Assembly: GCF_030068505.1 (NCBI RefSeq)
Contig: NZ_JAQOSO010000004.1
Location: 17,329-81,328, forward strand
Source of the DNA: Roseofilum capinflatum BLCC-M114
Lineage (GTDB): Bacteria > Cyanobacteriota > Cyanobacteriia > Cyanobacteriales > Desertifilaceae
Direction: 5' to 3'
DNA length: 64,000 bases
In this document: positions 28,939 through 37,607 of the stretch, in pieces
How positions within the stretch are numbered: position 1 is the stretch's first letter
Layout of the letters: every line of letters begins with the position of its first letter
Translations under genes and position numbers: made by a program
The notes under the pieces: generated by a model
What the model saw: only the letters and a program-made list of their open reading frames with translations
What the model was told of the DNA's origin: nothing
The model's database searches: none

Positions 28939-29457
28939 TTACTCCGTCTGCATTCCCCCATCAATGCCTAACTCAATATTGGAGCGACACAATTGTTGGG
29001 TTGCCTCATCCGGCGTGGCGATCGCCAAATTCCACTCCGTTTCCAAGGTAGGATCGGTTTCATCCGCTAAATATCCCTGAGCGATAATCTGATTATTCTC
29101 ATCATCGGGAATTAACACTAACTCTTTCTCCTGGGGGTGTTCTCGTTTCAGCGCCGAAACTCTCACCGTTCTGGGTAAAGGAGTCATGCGAACCGATTTC
29201 ATCTGCTCCTCTTCCATTTCATCAAAAGCGATCGGCCATTCTGCTGTACCTAAGCTAGAAAACAAATAACTGACAAACTCTGACGGCTTACCATTGGGAT
29301 AAACTAGATAAAAACAGGAACGCGAGAGCATTCTAGGTGTTGCCATCTGAGCCATCGCTGATGAAGCTTGTTGAATCTCCGGATCAGCAGGTTCTTCGCA
29401 TCCGAAAAGGAACAGAGAGCCAACTAAGGTTAGTCCTAAAGCAGTTCTAGAAATCAT
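28939..29457 (-). CDS. hypothetical lipoprotein
   Basis: A 172-residue protein with a lipoprotein signal (lipobox FLFGC, Cys20, followed by EEPADPE), so it should be anchored to a membrane. The mature part (SRSCFYLVYPNGKPSEFVSY, and repeated acidic clusters) matches no family I know. Directly upstream of, and co-oriented with, the FecR/TPR-like gene. Confidence 0.72.
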   Translation of the reverse strand: MISRTALGLTLVGSLFLFGCEEPADPEIQQASSAMAQMATPRMLSRSCFYLVYPNGKPSEFVSYLFSSLGTAEWPIAFDEMEEEQMKSVRMTPLPRTVRVSALKREHPQEKELVLIPDDENNQIIAQGYLADETDPTLETEWNLAIATPDEATQQLCRSNIELGIDGGMQTE

Positions 29458-29499
29458 CGATCTTATAATAGAGCTAGTCTCAATGAGTTGTGCAACTGG

Positions 29500-29625
29500 A
29501 AATGCCCTCTCCCACTCCGAGAGGGACTTCTGCTCCCCTTCTCCCTTCGACTTCGCTCAGGACAGCGCCTGCGGGAGAAGGCTTGCCCTGAGCGTAGCCG
29601 AAGGGGGCTGGGGGATGAGGGGCAA
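29500..29625. repeat. GAGAAGG/CCTTCTCCC palindromic repeat cluster
   Basis: A set of inverted CCCTCTCC, CCCCTTCTCCC and GGGAGAAGG segments and the palindromic pair CTTCGACTTCGCTCAGGACA / GCCCTGAGCGTAGCCGAAGG. Same general family as 21320-21343 and 60161-60352. Non-coding. Confidence 0.6.
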
Positions 29626-29651
29626 TTAACATTTATTCGGGTTAACGATCC

Positions 29652-30905
29652 ATGACCAATAGCAATCAGGATTTTGAAACGACGATTAACAAAGTCGTCC
29701 GGATGACCCAAGATGGTCAACTGTGCGATCGCGTCCGTATCCTCGGACTCAATGTCGTTAACGTCATGTGGGAAGATACGGCGCGGACTGCCGGTTCAGT
29801 CTGGGGGCCCAACATTACCGATATGACCCTACAAGTGCGCCATGGCCAGAACTCCCAAAAGAGAGAACTCTTACCCGTCATTCGCTATCCCAATTTTACC
29901 GATAAAACCGGCGATGTGCCTTTAGAGTATGTCCACCTGAAAATTGGCAACGAACAAGGACAACCCTTAGAGGCAATTCCGCTTAAACTCTACCTGAATC
30001 ATCTTTCTCAATATATTAGTTATCCAGAGAAATATAATTCCGAAAATCAACCCCTCATCACAGATCAGGATACCCATGTTTTAGTCAGCGCTCAAGCTTG
30101 CTTTCTGCCCATTCCTCAACAAGGGAAATGCGAGTTTAACCCGGTTCTGTTTAATTATCAGTCTCGCCAAGATAGTCCCGCCGTTCTCGCGATTCTCATC
30201 ACCACAGAAGGAAGTAGTGCGACTGTACTGGATAATAGCAGCGATCGCGCCCAATGGGGACAAAATGTCTACTTCAACAACAACGGTCAAAAAACTTGCC
30301 TCACCGGAGAGCGTCTCAGCGACTACAAAGACAACCAAGCTCAAGAACTCGCCAATCGTCAAGGCATTTCCCTAGAAGAAGCTCGCAACCAAGTCACCGT
30401 TGCCGAAGATGTAAACAGGGTCATGATTGTGCAAGTTCCCTTGAAGCAAAAACAAGATCTTGCCTATGCTGGCGGCTGTGATTTTATGGTAGACGAGAAG
30501 GAGCGGGGGATAACCTTGAGATCGAGATCCAGCGATATGGAAGATGCCGTCATTGGCCATGGGGAAGATGAAGGGGAACATTTAGAACTTGGAAATCATA
30601 AACTCGAACGAGATCCCGACTATCCCATCCGGATCACCGTCCAATTCTATAAAGCCACCAGCAATGGCATAATTGATGACGAAGATTTAGTCAATATCCA
30701 TAACTGTATTGAAAAAGCCTATACCAGCGCCGAGTATGTGGGGTCTTTAGTTGTGGGAACTTTAGAAAAAGGTAATTTAGGTATGGGTGAAGCGCGTCCT
30801 ACCCAACCCGCACCCTCTGCCAAACCTGTTCTTGGCCCTCCAAAAGATTTTTTACAGGTGGTGAATCCTTTTGCTCCTCACCAGAAGCCGAAATCTAAAG
30901 AATAA
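29652..30905 (+). CDS. hypothetical cytoplasmic protein
   Basis: A 417-residue protein with no signal, no membrane segment and no family I recognise. N-terminus contains VRILGLNVVNVMWEDTARTAGSVWGPNITDM, mid-part PVIRYPNFTDKTGDVPLEY and a long acidic region (about 295-325); C-terminal 40 residues are Pro/Lys-rich and probably disordered. A stretch (about 95-280) looks like a folded beta domain. Intact and well-spaced, so probably real. Confidence 0.78.
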   Translation: MTNSNQDFETTINKVVRMTQDGQLCDRVRILGLNVVNVMWEDTARTAGSVWGPNITDMTLQVRHGQNSQKRELLPVIRYPNFTDKTGDVPLEYVHLKIGNEQGQPLEAIPLKLYLNHLSQYISYPEKYNSENQPLITDQDTHVLVSAQACFLPIPQQGKCEFNPVLFNYQSRQDSPAVLAILITTEGSSATVLDNSSDRAQWGQNVYFNNNGQKTCLTGERLSDYKDNQAQELANRQGISLEEARNQVTVAEDVNRVMIVQVPLKQKQDLAYAGGCDFMVDEKERGITLRSRSSDMEDAVIGHGEDEGEHLELGNHKLERDPDYPIRITVQFYKATSNGIIDDEDLVNIHNCIEKAYTSAEYVGSLVVGTLEKGNLGMGEARPTQPAPSAKPVLGPPKDFLQVVNPFAPHQKPKSKE

Positions 30906-30933
30906 AGCAGTTATCTTTAAGTGCCTTTCAAAA

Positions 30934-32097
30934 TCAATTAAAAACTCCTCCTAAAATGACTTTAGCCAAGGCATCAATCACATCATGTTCCGATTCTTGG
31001 CTCAAGGAATCATACCAGGCTTGAGTGACTGCCCTATCCTTTCCGTAAATGGTGTCGGTGCGCTTTCTGGCCTTTAACACTAATTCAGAAGTTCGGGTTT
31101 TGCGATCGAGTTCATAGCGTTTTAGAGCATCTTCCACACTCACATTTGTTGTGACTAAATAGCGACATAAAACCACCGCATCTTCCATGGCTTGACAACC
31201 TCCTTGGCCTAACGTGGGAGTAGTTGCGTGACCTGCGTCTCCGAGTAGGGCGATCCGTCCTTTCACTAAAGTGTTGAGGGGATTTAAATCATGAATTTCT
31301 AAGCGATTGGTTTTTAAGGGATTGAGGGTTTGAATTAAGGTTTGTACGGGACTTGCCCATCCCTGGAAAATTTGCCCTAATTCCTGTTGGCGATGTTCTG
31401 GGGCAACGGTTGTGCCTTTTTCCAGGGGACAGCCGAAGAAAAAATAAAAGCGATCGCCCCCTATGGGCATCAGGGAAGCTCGTTTTCCCTCTCCCACATA
31501 AATCACCCAACACTCTCGATCAACCTCCTGCATCTTGGCATCTACCAACCCATTCCAATTCACATATCCCGCATATCGAGGCTCACTGCTCTCTCCCGTC
31601 ACCATTGGACGAATAATCGAGTGAATGCCATCAGCAGCAATTAACACATCTCCATGGGTAGTCCTGCCATCTTCAAAATAGACAGTTACCCCATCTTCAT
31701 CTTCAGAAACACTGACACATTTACAATTGAGGGTAACCTTTTCTTCGCCAATAGTTCGTAATAATAAAGCTTGTAACTCTGTCCGGGAAACCGGGTAAGG
31801 GCGCTGTCCAACTTGGGCAATTAAGGGATGTAAATCAATCGAATTTAACAAATTATCTTGATGGGTGCGATACTCCATCCGATTCATTGTTCCACCAATT
31901 TTAGCAATCTCTTCCCCCAACCCTAACCAATTCAGAACCTTAATCCCATTTGACCATAAAGAAATTCCTGCACCGGCTGGGCGAAATTCCCCCACCTTAT
32001 CATAAATTTCAATGTCGTATCCGGCTTGTTTAAGGGCAATTCCGGCAGTTAATCCACCAATGCCAGCGCCAATAATAATTGCTTTGAGCTGATACAT
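30934..32097 (-). CDS. hpxO: FAD-dependent monooxygenase, HpxO-type urate hydroxylase
   Basis: A 387-residue class A flavin monooxygenase. FAD motif IIIGAGIGGLTAGIALKQAG at residues 8-27, DG motif (LLIAADGIHSIIRP), and FAD-ribityl motif IALLGDAGHATTPTLGQGG. The stretches RYAGYVNWNGLV, GEGKRASLMPIGGDRFYFFF, EIHDLNPL and LKARKRTDTIYGKD closely resemble the urate hydroxylase HpxO of Klebsiella as I remember it, more than salicylate or zeaxanthin enzymes. The neighbouring allantoate amidohydrolase-like and XdhC-like genes support purine breakdown. Proof needs an assay. Confidence 0.8.
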   Translation of the reverse strand: MYQLKAIIIGAGIGGLTAGIALKQAGYDIEIYDKVGEFRPAGAGISLWSNGIKVLNWLGLGEEIAKIGGTMNRMEYRTHQDNLLNSIDLHPLIAQVGQRPYPVSRTELQALLLRTIGEEKVTLNCKCVSVSEDEDGVTVYFEDGRTTHGDVLIAADGIHSIIRPMVTGESSEPRYAGYVNWNGLVDAKMQEVDRECWVIYVGEGKRASLMPIGGDRFYFFFGCPLEKGTTVAPEHRQQELGQIFQGWASPVQTLIQTLNPLKTNRLEIHDLNPLNTLVKGRIALLGDAGHATTPTLGQGGCQAMEDAVVLCRYLVTTNVSVEDALKRYELDRKTRTSELVLKARKRTDTIYGKDRAVTQAWYDSLSQESEHDVIDALAKVILGGVFN

Positions 32098-32183
32098 AAT
32101 GTTTAGTATAGTATTTTTGTTTCAGAGGTAATATCACGTCTGTTAGATCAGTTATATCAAGTCCGTTGGATCAGTTATAGTAT

Positions 32184-32292
32184 GTCATTGCGTTAGCGAA
32201 GCTTGCGCGAAGCGCGAATGGAGCGGAGCGGAACGAAGCAATCTCAGCAATATCGGGAGATTTGGCGATTGCTTCCCTGCGGTCGCAATGAC
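32184..32292. repeat. dispersed GTCATTGCGA-type repeat, copy 2 (complete ends)
   Basis: Begins GTCATTGCGTTAGCGAAGC and ends GGTCGCAATGAC, so both termini are inverted (GTCATTGCGn / nCGCAATGAC). Internal GGAGCGGAACGAAGCAATCT and GATTGCTTCCCTGCGG are conserved with the other copies. Confidence 0.75.
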
Positions 32293-32354
32293 ACCTGATT
32301 CACCAAATATCATATAATATCAAATCCTGGTAATCAACCAAAAGATAGCGGTAA

Positions 32355-32413
32355 GGTGGGCAGGGTATGCTGGTAAAATTTGAATCATTTTGGTTATGCT
32401 CCTGCCCACCCTA
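32355..32413. repeat. dispersed GGTGGGCAGG palindrome, copy D
   Basis: Inverted ends GGTGGGCAGGGTATGC and GCTCCTGCCCACCCTACT around a core with GGTAAAATTTGAATCATTT. Confidence 0.7.
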
Positions 32414-32480
32414 CTGGACTGTTTCGACTAAAATAGGGCTTTGTTTGTAGTAAGCACGAAGAGCCGTGACAACCCTAAAA

Positions 32481-32552
32481 TGGTGGGTTACGGCGGATTG
32501 ATAGATTGCTGTCAGAGTCTAGGTTTTAGCCGCCTAACCCACCCTACCCTAT
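32481..32552. repeat. palindrome GGTGGGTTACGGCGG / CCGCCTAACCCACC
   Basis: A 72-base element with inverted 14-15 base ends (one extra base in the left arm) and an AT-rich loop. A common type of cyanobacterial spacer palindrome. Confidence 0.65.
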
Positions 32553-32612
32553 TGCCCTATTTTAGCTGAAACAATCCACTACTCGCTTGGTTCCCCCATT
32601 ACCCATTACCCA

Positions 32613-33875
32613 TTACCCATTACCCATTACCGCGCAAAGCGCTGTATACTCTCGATCCAATTTTAGCAACGTATGCAATAAAACCATCGCCCCTTGTACA
32701 CAATCTTGAGCTGGGGTATACTCCTCTCCGGAATGACTAATTCCTCCTTGAGAAGGGACAAAAATCATCCCCATGTCGGTACAGCGTCCTAATTCTTGGG
32801 CATCATGACTGGCACGACTGGGTAAAGAAAGATGGGTTAATCCTAATTCTTGGCAAACGGTGGTGATGTGCTGTTGAATGTTTGGTGAGGCTAGGGTGGG
32901 TTGAACGTTTAACAGAGGTTCGATTGTAATTTGAGTTTGGGTCGCCCTAGAAATCTGCTCTAATTGAGTTTTTAAGTCAGTGACTAAATGATCAATGGTT
33001 TGCTGATGTAAATCTCGAATATCGACGGTCATGGTTACTAAGCCGGGGATAATATTAGGAGCATTGGGAAAGACTTGCAGTGCGCCCACGGTGGCAACGG
33101 GATCGCCGGGAGCAGATTGGGCTAAGTGTTCAACGGCTAGGACAATGCGAGCGGCGGCAGTGAGGGCATCTTGGCGCATTCCCATGGGGGTGGTTCCGGC
33201 ATGGTTTTCCTGACCTTTGACGGTGAGGGTATAGCGTTGTTGTCCGACAATGCCTTGAACAATGCCGATTTGTTTGTCTAATGTTTCTAGGACGGCTCCT
33301 TGTTCGACATGCAATTCTAGAAAGGCGGCGATGTTTTGGCGGGTTTGTTGGGCTTGGGTTAAGGTGGGCCAGTTGCCGCCGATTTTAGCTAAGGCTTCAA
33401 TGATGGAAAGATTGACTTTAGTTTGATAATTGTCTGGGTTAAGGGATGCGGTTCCTGAAATGGCTTTACAGCCGATCATGGTGCTTTCTTCATCGGTGAA
33501 GACGATGACTTCTAGGGGATGATTGAGGTGGTGTTGATGGTCGTTTAAAACGCGAATGATTTCAATTCCGGCAAGGACTCCCAAGGCTCCGTCAAATTTC
33601 CCGCCAGAGGGGACGGTATCGAGGTGGGAACCGGTGGCTAAGGTGGGAAGATGGGGCTGTTTTCCGGGGTAGGTTCCGCGCAGGTTTCCGGCGCTATCGA
33701 CTCGGACGGTCATTCCGGCTTCTTCCATCCACTGACGGACTAGGGCACGAGCTTGGAGATCTTGGTCGGAAAAGGCGAGGCGGCAAATACTACGATCGCC
33801 TTTTTGACCAATTTGCGCCAGTTCTTCTAAGCTATCTTGGAGCCGTTGAGCGTTAATTTGCAGAGCTTCAATCAT
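32613..33875 (-). CDS. allantoate amidohydrolase / N-carbamoyl-amino-acid hydrolase (M20 family)
   Basis: A 420-residue zinc amidohydrolase of the M20 hydantoinase/carbamoylase group, cleaving the carbamoyl group of allantoate or an N-carbamoyl amino acid. Zinc motifs: TGSHLDTVPSGGKFDGALGV (His84, Asp95), FTDEES (Glu129-130), LELHVEQG and NHAGTTPM; the last metal ligand is near SRASHDAQ. Full length. The family covers both substrates; the HpxO-like and XdhC-like neighbours favour allantoate. The final 35 bases overlap a simple-sequence spacer. Confidence 0.85.
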   Translation of the reverse strand: MIEALQINAQRLQDSLEELAQIGQKGDRSICRLAFSDQDLQARALVRQWMEEAGMTVRVDSAGNLRGTYPGKQPHLPTLATGSHLDTVPSGGKFDGALGVLAGIEIIRVLNDHQHHLNHPLEVIVFTDEESTMIGCKAISGTASLNPDNYQTKVNLSIIEALAKIGGNWPTLTQAQQTRQNIAAFLELHVEQGAVLETLDKQIGIVQGIVGQQRYTLTVKGQENHAGTTPMGMRQDALTAAARIVLAVEHLAQSAPGDPVATVGALQVFPNAPNIIPGLVTMTVDIRDLHQQTIDHLVTDLKTQLEQISRATQTQITIEPLLNVQPTLASPNIQQHITTVCQELGLTHLSLPSRASHDAQELGRCTDMGMIFVPSQGGISHSGEEYTPAQDCVQGAMVLLHTLLKLDREYTALCAVMGNG

Positions 33876-34016
33876 GTGATGGGAATGGGTAACAAGTTAA
33901 GGTTGTAAGCTAGTTGTCAAGGGGGAGGGAATAGGGAATAGGGAATAGGGAATAGGGAAAACCCGGTTATGCCTTTTTCTACCACTGTCCATAAATACTG
34001 GTCATCATCAAAAGGG

Positions 34017-34985
34017 ATGTCACTGCAATTTTATCAACAGTTACTCAAATCTTTGCCAAGGGGAGATGTGGCGATCGCCACTGTCATCGCTACTATTGGA
34101 TCAGTTCCCAGGGAAGTGGGGGCGAAAATGGCGCTCTGTGCGGATGGCACGCGGTTAGATACGGTTGGCGGTGGAGCGGGAGAAGCCAAGGTTTTAAGCA
34201 CCATGGAGCAGGTTCTAGCATCGGGAGATCCGCAGAAAGTGGCGATCGACCTTTCTGGTGCAGTTCAGCGCGTCACTGAGGGGGTTTGTGGGGGTCAAAT
34301 GCAGGTCTGGGTGGCAAAATGGTCAGGTGAAGGGGCGATCGCCTTAACTCAAGCTATCCTAGACCATCTGAACCAGGGTTATTCTGTGCGTCTCTTTATC
34401 CCCTTTTCTCCCCGTTTATCCCCCCATATTCTCACTGAAAATACTCCCCAACCTTCCCAAGACCAAGGATTTATCGATTTCATTGAACCCTCGCCTATGC
34501 TCCTCATTATCGGTGCAGGTCATGTCGGAGAAAAACTCGCTCAAGTCGCCACATTATTAGACTTTCAAGTGATTATTCAAGACGATCGCCCCCAATGGGC
34601 AAATCGCGATCGTTTTCCTTCTGCATTAGCTATTTTCACCGCTCCCCTCTCTACCGTTTTAGAGCAATGGCCCTATCATCATCCCCTTTATATCGCCATG
34701 GTCACCCGTGGATATGATTACGATCTCCAAGCTCTAACGAGTCTCCTAGAACACCCAATTCCCCATCGCTATATCGGCATGATTGGCTCGGCAAAACGGG
34801 TTCATAAAGTCCGCAAAACTCTCGCAGATCGTCCCTTTCCCCTAGAAAAACTCAACACCATCCATGCACCCATCGGCCTCGATATCGGAGCCTTAACCCC
34901 GGCAGAAATTGCCCTTAGCATTGCCGCCGAATTAGTCCTAGTCCAACGAGGCGGAACCGGTGTACCCTTATCTAGGGTTATCTAG
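34017..34985 (+). CDS. XdhC/CoxI-family protein
   Basis: A 322-residue XdhC-type protein, the chaperone that loads molybdenum cofactor into xanthine dehydrogenase. N-terminal part: TVIATIGSVPREVGAKMALC, TVGGGAGEAKVL, then EGVCGGQMQVWV; C-terminal Rossmann domain: LIIGAGHVGEKLAQVATLL, MVTRGYDYDLQAL, YIGMIGSAKRVHKVRKTL and IGLDIGALTPAEIALSIAAELV. The start at 34017 is chosen for AAAGGG upstream; an ATG at 33969 adds 16 unlike residues. Divergent from the hydrolase gene. No xdh subunit gene is in the window. Confidence 0.88.
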   Translation: MSLQFYQQLLKSLPRGDVAIATVIATIGSVPREVGAKMALCADGTRLDTVGGGAGEAKVLSTMEQVLASGDPQKVAIDLSGAVQRVTEGVCGGQMQVWVAKWSGEGAIALTQAILDHLNQGYSVRLFIPFSPRLSPHILTENTPQPSQDQGFIDFIEPSPMLLIIGAGHVGEKLAQVATLLDFQVIIQDDRPQWANRDRFPSALAIFTAPLSTVLEQWPYHHPLYIAMVTRGYDYDLQALTSLLEHPIPHRYIGMIGSAKRVHKVRKTLADRPFPLEKLNTIHAPIGLDIGALTPAEIALSIAAELVLVQRGGTGVPLSRVI

Positions 34986-34994
34986 GGTTAATTT

Positions 34995-35192
34995 TTAATT
35001 ATTCTTCCCCTGGTCTTGGTTAATACAATTCGGTTTTTGCACATGCTGGCAAATCTTCTGCCATAATTGTTCGCGAGTGGCTGGTGGCCCATAAGAAAAC
35101 AAAACCCGATCCTGACCCACCATCTTTTGAATCTTGACCCCACAAACGGGGCAGCTTTGTTCTAACATCAGCTTGATTTGACTATTGGTCAA
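34995..35192 (-). CDS. small conserved zinc-ribbon-like protein
   Basis: A 65-residue cyanobacterial protein: SQIKLMLEQSCPVCGVKIQKMVGQDRVLFSYGPPATREQLWQKIC with Cys14 and Cys17 (CPVC), and two later cysteines near the C-terminus (Cys48 and Cys56). That spacing could bind a zinc ion. Function unknown; I recall close relatives in other cyanobacteria but could not check. Convergent with the XdhC gene. Confidence 0.75.
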   Translation of the reverse strand: MTNSQIKLMLEQSCPVCGVKIQKMVGQDRVLFSYGPPATREQLWQKICQHVQKPNCINQDQGKNN

Positions 35193-35353
35193 CCGTCTGG
35201 CACAGTATAGCGCATCTTTGCCAAAATGCTAGGGTGTCAAACACCGCTAATCCGCAAATAGAATAGAGGTGATTCATAGAAAGCCAGACCTATCTATTGA
35301 CACTCTTCTAGAATACTCAATAGTATATTGAACTGAACCGTTGAGAGAATCCC

Positions 35354-36292
35354 ATGAATGAGGCCAAGCAACCTTCCCTGAAGATCGCCGTGGTAGGAGA
35401 TGTACACGATCAATGGGAAAATGCCGATGCACAAGCCCTACATGCTTTGGGAGTGGATTTAGTTTTATTTGTGGGTGATTTTGGTAATGAGTCAATTCCT
35501 GTGGTTGAGGCGATCGCCGCGTTAGACTTACCGAAGGCGATCGTTTTAGGAAATCATGACTGTTGGTATACCGCATCACCTTGGGGTCGCAAAAAATGCC
35601 CCTACGATCGCCAATTAGAAGACCGAGTGAGCAACCAACTTCAGCTCCTCGGAGAGACCCATGTGGGCTTTAATGCTTTGGATTTTCCCCAATTTCAGCT
35701 CAGTGTCGTCGGCGCTCGTCCCTTTAGTTGGGGAGGCCCCATCTGGCAAAATGGGGGCTTTTATCAAGAGCGTTATGGCGTGAATAGTTTTACGGAATCT
35801 GCGGATAAAATTATTTCTGCTGCCCAGAATACAGCCTATGAGACAGTGTTATTTATCGGCCATTGTGGCCCCCAAGGTCTGGGAAATCAACCAGAAGACA
35901 TTTGTGGCAAAGATTGGAATCCTTTGGGGGGAGACTTTGGGGAACCCGATTTTCGGGCGGCGATCTCGGCGACTCGACAGCAGGGAAAACACATTCCTTT
36001 GGTCACCTTCGGCCATATGCATCACCGTCTGCGGCACACTCAGGCCCAATTGAGAGAGGCGATCGCCCAGGATAATCAAGGTACACTCTATCTAAACGCC
36101 GCCAGAGTCCCCCGAATCATCACCACTGACACCGGAAAATCTCGCAACTTCTCCCTCGTTACCCTAGAAAATCACACCGTTACCCAAGCCAGCTTAGTTT
36201 GGGTCAATGAGCAGTTCAAAATAGAGAGCGAAGAGATCCTCTATTCATGCGGCCCATCTGTGGTCAAAATAGGCTATACTAATCAACTGTGA
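35354..36292 (+). CDS. metallophosphoesterase (TIGR04168-like)
   Basis: A 312-residue calcineurin-like phosphoesterase. Metal-binding motifs in order: IAVVGDVHDQW (GDxH), LVLFVGDFGNE (GDxx), IVLGNHDCWY (GNHD), then LFIGHCGPQG and FGHMHHRL (GHxH). Lies 2 bases before tRNA-Ser. Substrate unknown. Confidence 0.88.
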   Translation: MNEAKQPSLKIAVVGDVHDQWENADAQALHALGVDLVLFVGDFGNESIPVVEAIAALDLPKAIVLGNHDCWYTASPWGRKKCPYDRQLEDRVSNQLQLLGETHVGFNALDFPQFQLSVVGARPFSWGGPIWQNGGFYQERYGVNSFTESADKIISAAQNTAYETVLFIGHCGPQGLGNQPEDICGKDWNPLGGDFGEPDFRAAISATRQQGKHIPLVTFGHMHHRLRHTQAQLREAIAQDNQGTLYLNAARVPRIITTDTGKSRNFSLVTLENHTVTQASLVWVNEQFKIESEEILYSCGPSVVKIGYTNQL

Positions 36293-36294
36293 CT

Positions 36295-36382
36295 GGAGAG
36301 ATGGCAGAGTGGTCGAATGCGCTCGACTTGAAATCGAGTGGGCGTTAACAGCGTCCCGTGGGTTCAAATCCCACTCTCTCCG
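36295..36382 (+). tRNA. tRNA-Ser (TGA)
   Basis: An 88-base class II tRNA: acceptor GGAGAGA/TCTCTCC with discriminator G, D-arm TGGCAGAGTGGTCGAATGCG, anticodon stem CTCGA/TCGAG with loop CTTGAAA (TGA), a long variable arm (GGGCGTTAACAGCGTCC), and T-arm GTGGG-TTCAAAT-CCCAC. Confidence 0.96.
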
Positions 36383-36418
36383 TTCCCTGTTTGGGTGAAT
36401 ACATCAGATTTACAGATT

Positions 36419-36697
36419 ATGGCCTCGACTATACAAATTGAGCATCAACCCAGCCGCGAACAGCTCGATCAACTCGGCATCTGGGATTGTCCCATCTGGG
36501 AGAAAGAGGTTTCTGAGTTTCCCTGGACGTATGACTGCTCGGAAACCTGTTACTTACTCACCGGAGAAGTGATTGTTACACCTGATGATGGGGAACCGGT
36601 ACAATTTGCCCAAGGAGATTTAGTCACATTTCCTGCTGGACTCTCCTGTACCTGGAAAATCCTCAAACCGGTTCGCAAACATTATTTTATGGAATAA
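36419..36697 (+). CDS. small cupin (DUF861, TM1112-like)
   Basis: A 92-residue single-domain cupin. PIWEKEVSEFPWTYDCSETCY, GEVIVTPDDGEPVQFAQGDL and VTFPAGLSCTWKILKPVRKHY follow closely the plan I remember for TM1112 of Thermotoga maritima. The family (Cupin_3) contains ureidoglycine aminohydrolase-type proteins, so a role near purine degradation is possible but weak. The start at 36419 avoids the upstream tRNA. Eight bases separate it from the PhyH gene. Confidence 0.88.
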   Translation: MASTIQIEHQPSREQLDQLGIWDCPIWEKEVSEFPWTYDCSETCYLLTGEVIVTPDDGEPVQFAQGDLVTFPAGLSCTWKILKPVRKHYFME

Positions 36698-36705
36698 ACT
36701 GGCCC

Positions 36706-37587
36706 ATGGTAGAGGACTCCAATCTTTACGCTCAAGTCCATAGTGTGGATTTCTGGAAGCAGCTTAATCCAGGTTTATCCGTCGAAGAGCATACCTCTAC
36801 CCCACCCATAAAGGCGATCGCCTTTGACCCAGAAGCATTAGAAGAGCAACTTCTTTATCTGCAACAAGAAGGCTATTTTCAGCTCGATCCCGTTCTACCA
36901 GAAATCGAAGTTTTTCGCATGGCCGCCGGGATTGAATTGTTAGCTCTAGAAGGATGGCCGGCTGTTTTTGCCTTTGTCTATGATGAATTTTGGCTCATCT
37001 TGCACCGAATCTCTAACCTGATTGCAGCCATATTAGGCGAGAATTATCGGCAACTGCCTGCATTTTGGGCGTGGTATGTCGGCACAGATAACGATCAATC
37101 GGGATGGAGTCCTCATCGCGATCGCGGCGGAAATACCCTCAGACCCGATCGCCTGCCCAATGTTATCACCATTTGGATTCCCTTCACCGATGCCATACCC
37201 CTCAATGGCTGTATGTATGTCTTACCCCCCGATCGCGATCCCTATTACTCCATTTACGATAATCGTCCTGAAGATCCCTTCATCAACCCTCAAGATATCC
37301 GCGCTCTCCCGGCTGCGGCAGGTTCGATTTTAGGCTGGAATCATCGAATAATGCATTGGGGAGGACGTAGTAGCGCCATTGCCCCCCATCCCCGCATCAG
37401 CCTGTCGTGCGAATTTCAGCGAGGCGATGTAGAACCCTACGATCCCCCCTTACTCGATCCTCACTGTTTACCCAGTTTTCACCAGCGTTTAGCTCTCATT
37501 GGCAAACAAATTATGCGTTATGAACATATGTATGATTTACCTCTGGAGCTAGTAGAAGTAGCAAGGCAAATCAGCACCAATGGGTAA
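36706..37587 (+). CDS. phytanoyl-CoA dioxygenase (PhyH) family protein
   Basis: A 293-residue Fe(II)/2-oxoglutarate-dependent dioxygenase-like protein. Iron ligands: the HxD at SPHRDRGG (His137, Asp139) and a distal His in WNHRIMHWGG (about 213 or 217); PRISLSCEF carries the likely 2-oxoglutarate-binding Arg. Substrate unknown; this family also hydroxylates secondary metabolites. Probably in one operon with the cupin gene. Confidence 0.85.
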   Translation: MVEDSNLYAQVHSVDFWKQLNPGLSVEEHTSTPPIKAIAFDPEALEEQLLYLQQEGYFQLDPVLPEIEVFRMAAGIELLALEGWPAVFAFVYDEFWLILHRISNLIAAILGENYRQLPAFWAWYVGTDNDQSGWSPHRDRGGNTLRPDRLPNVITIWIPFTDAIPLNGCMYVLPPDRDPYYSIYDNRPEDPFINPQDIRALPAAAGSILGWNHRIMHWGGRSSAIAPHPRISLSCEFQRGDVEPYDPPLLDPHCLPSFHQRLALIGKQIMRYEHMYDLPLELVEVARQISTNG

Positions 37588-37607
37588 ACTTGTTGGTTTT
37601 CCCCTGT

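Larger units (their letters stand above)
32098..32612. other. repeat-filled spacer with several palindromes
   Basis: No gene seen. Holds the GTCATTGCGA repeat (32184-32292), GGTGGGCAGG copy D (32355-32413), a TGGTGGGTTACGGCGG / CCGCCTAACCCACC palindrome (32481-32552) and a CCCATTA run (32593-32626). Confidence 0.75.

Noticed and set aside
36338..36418. N-terminal extension of the cupin gene
   Set aside because: Begins inside tRNA-Ser; the ATG at 36419 matches the family.
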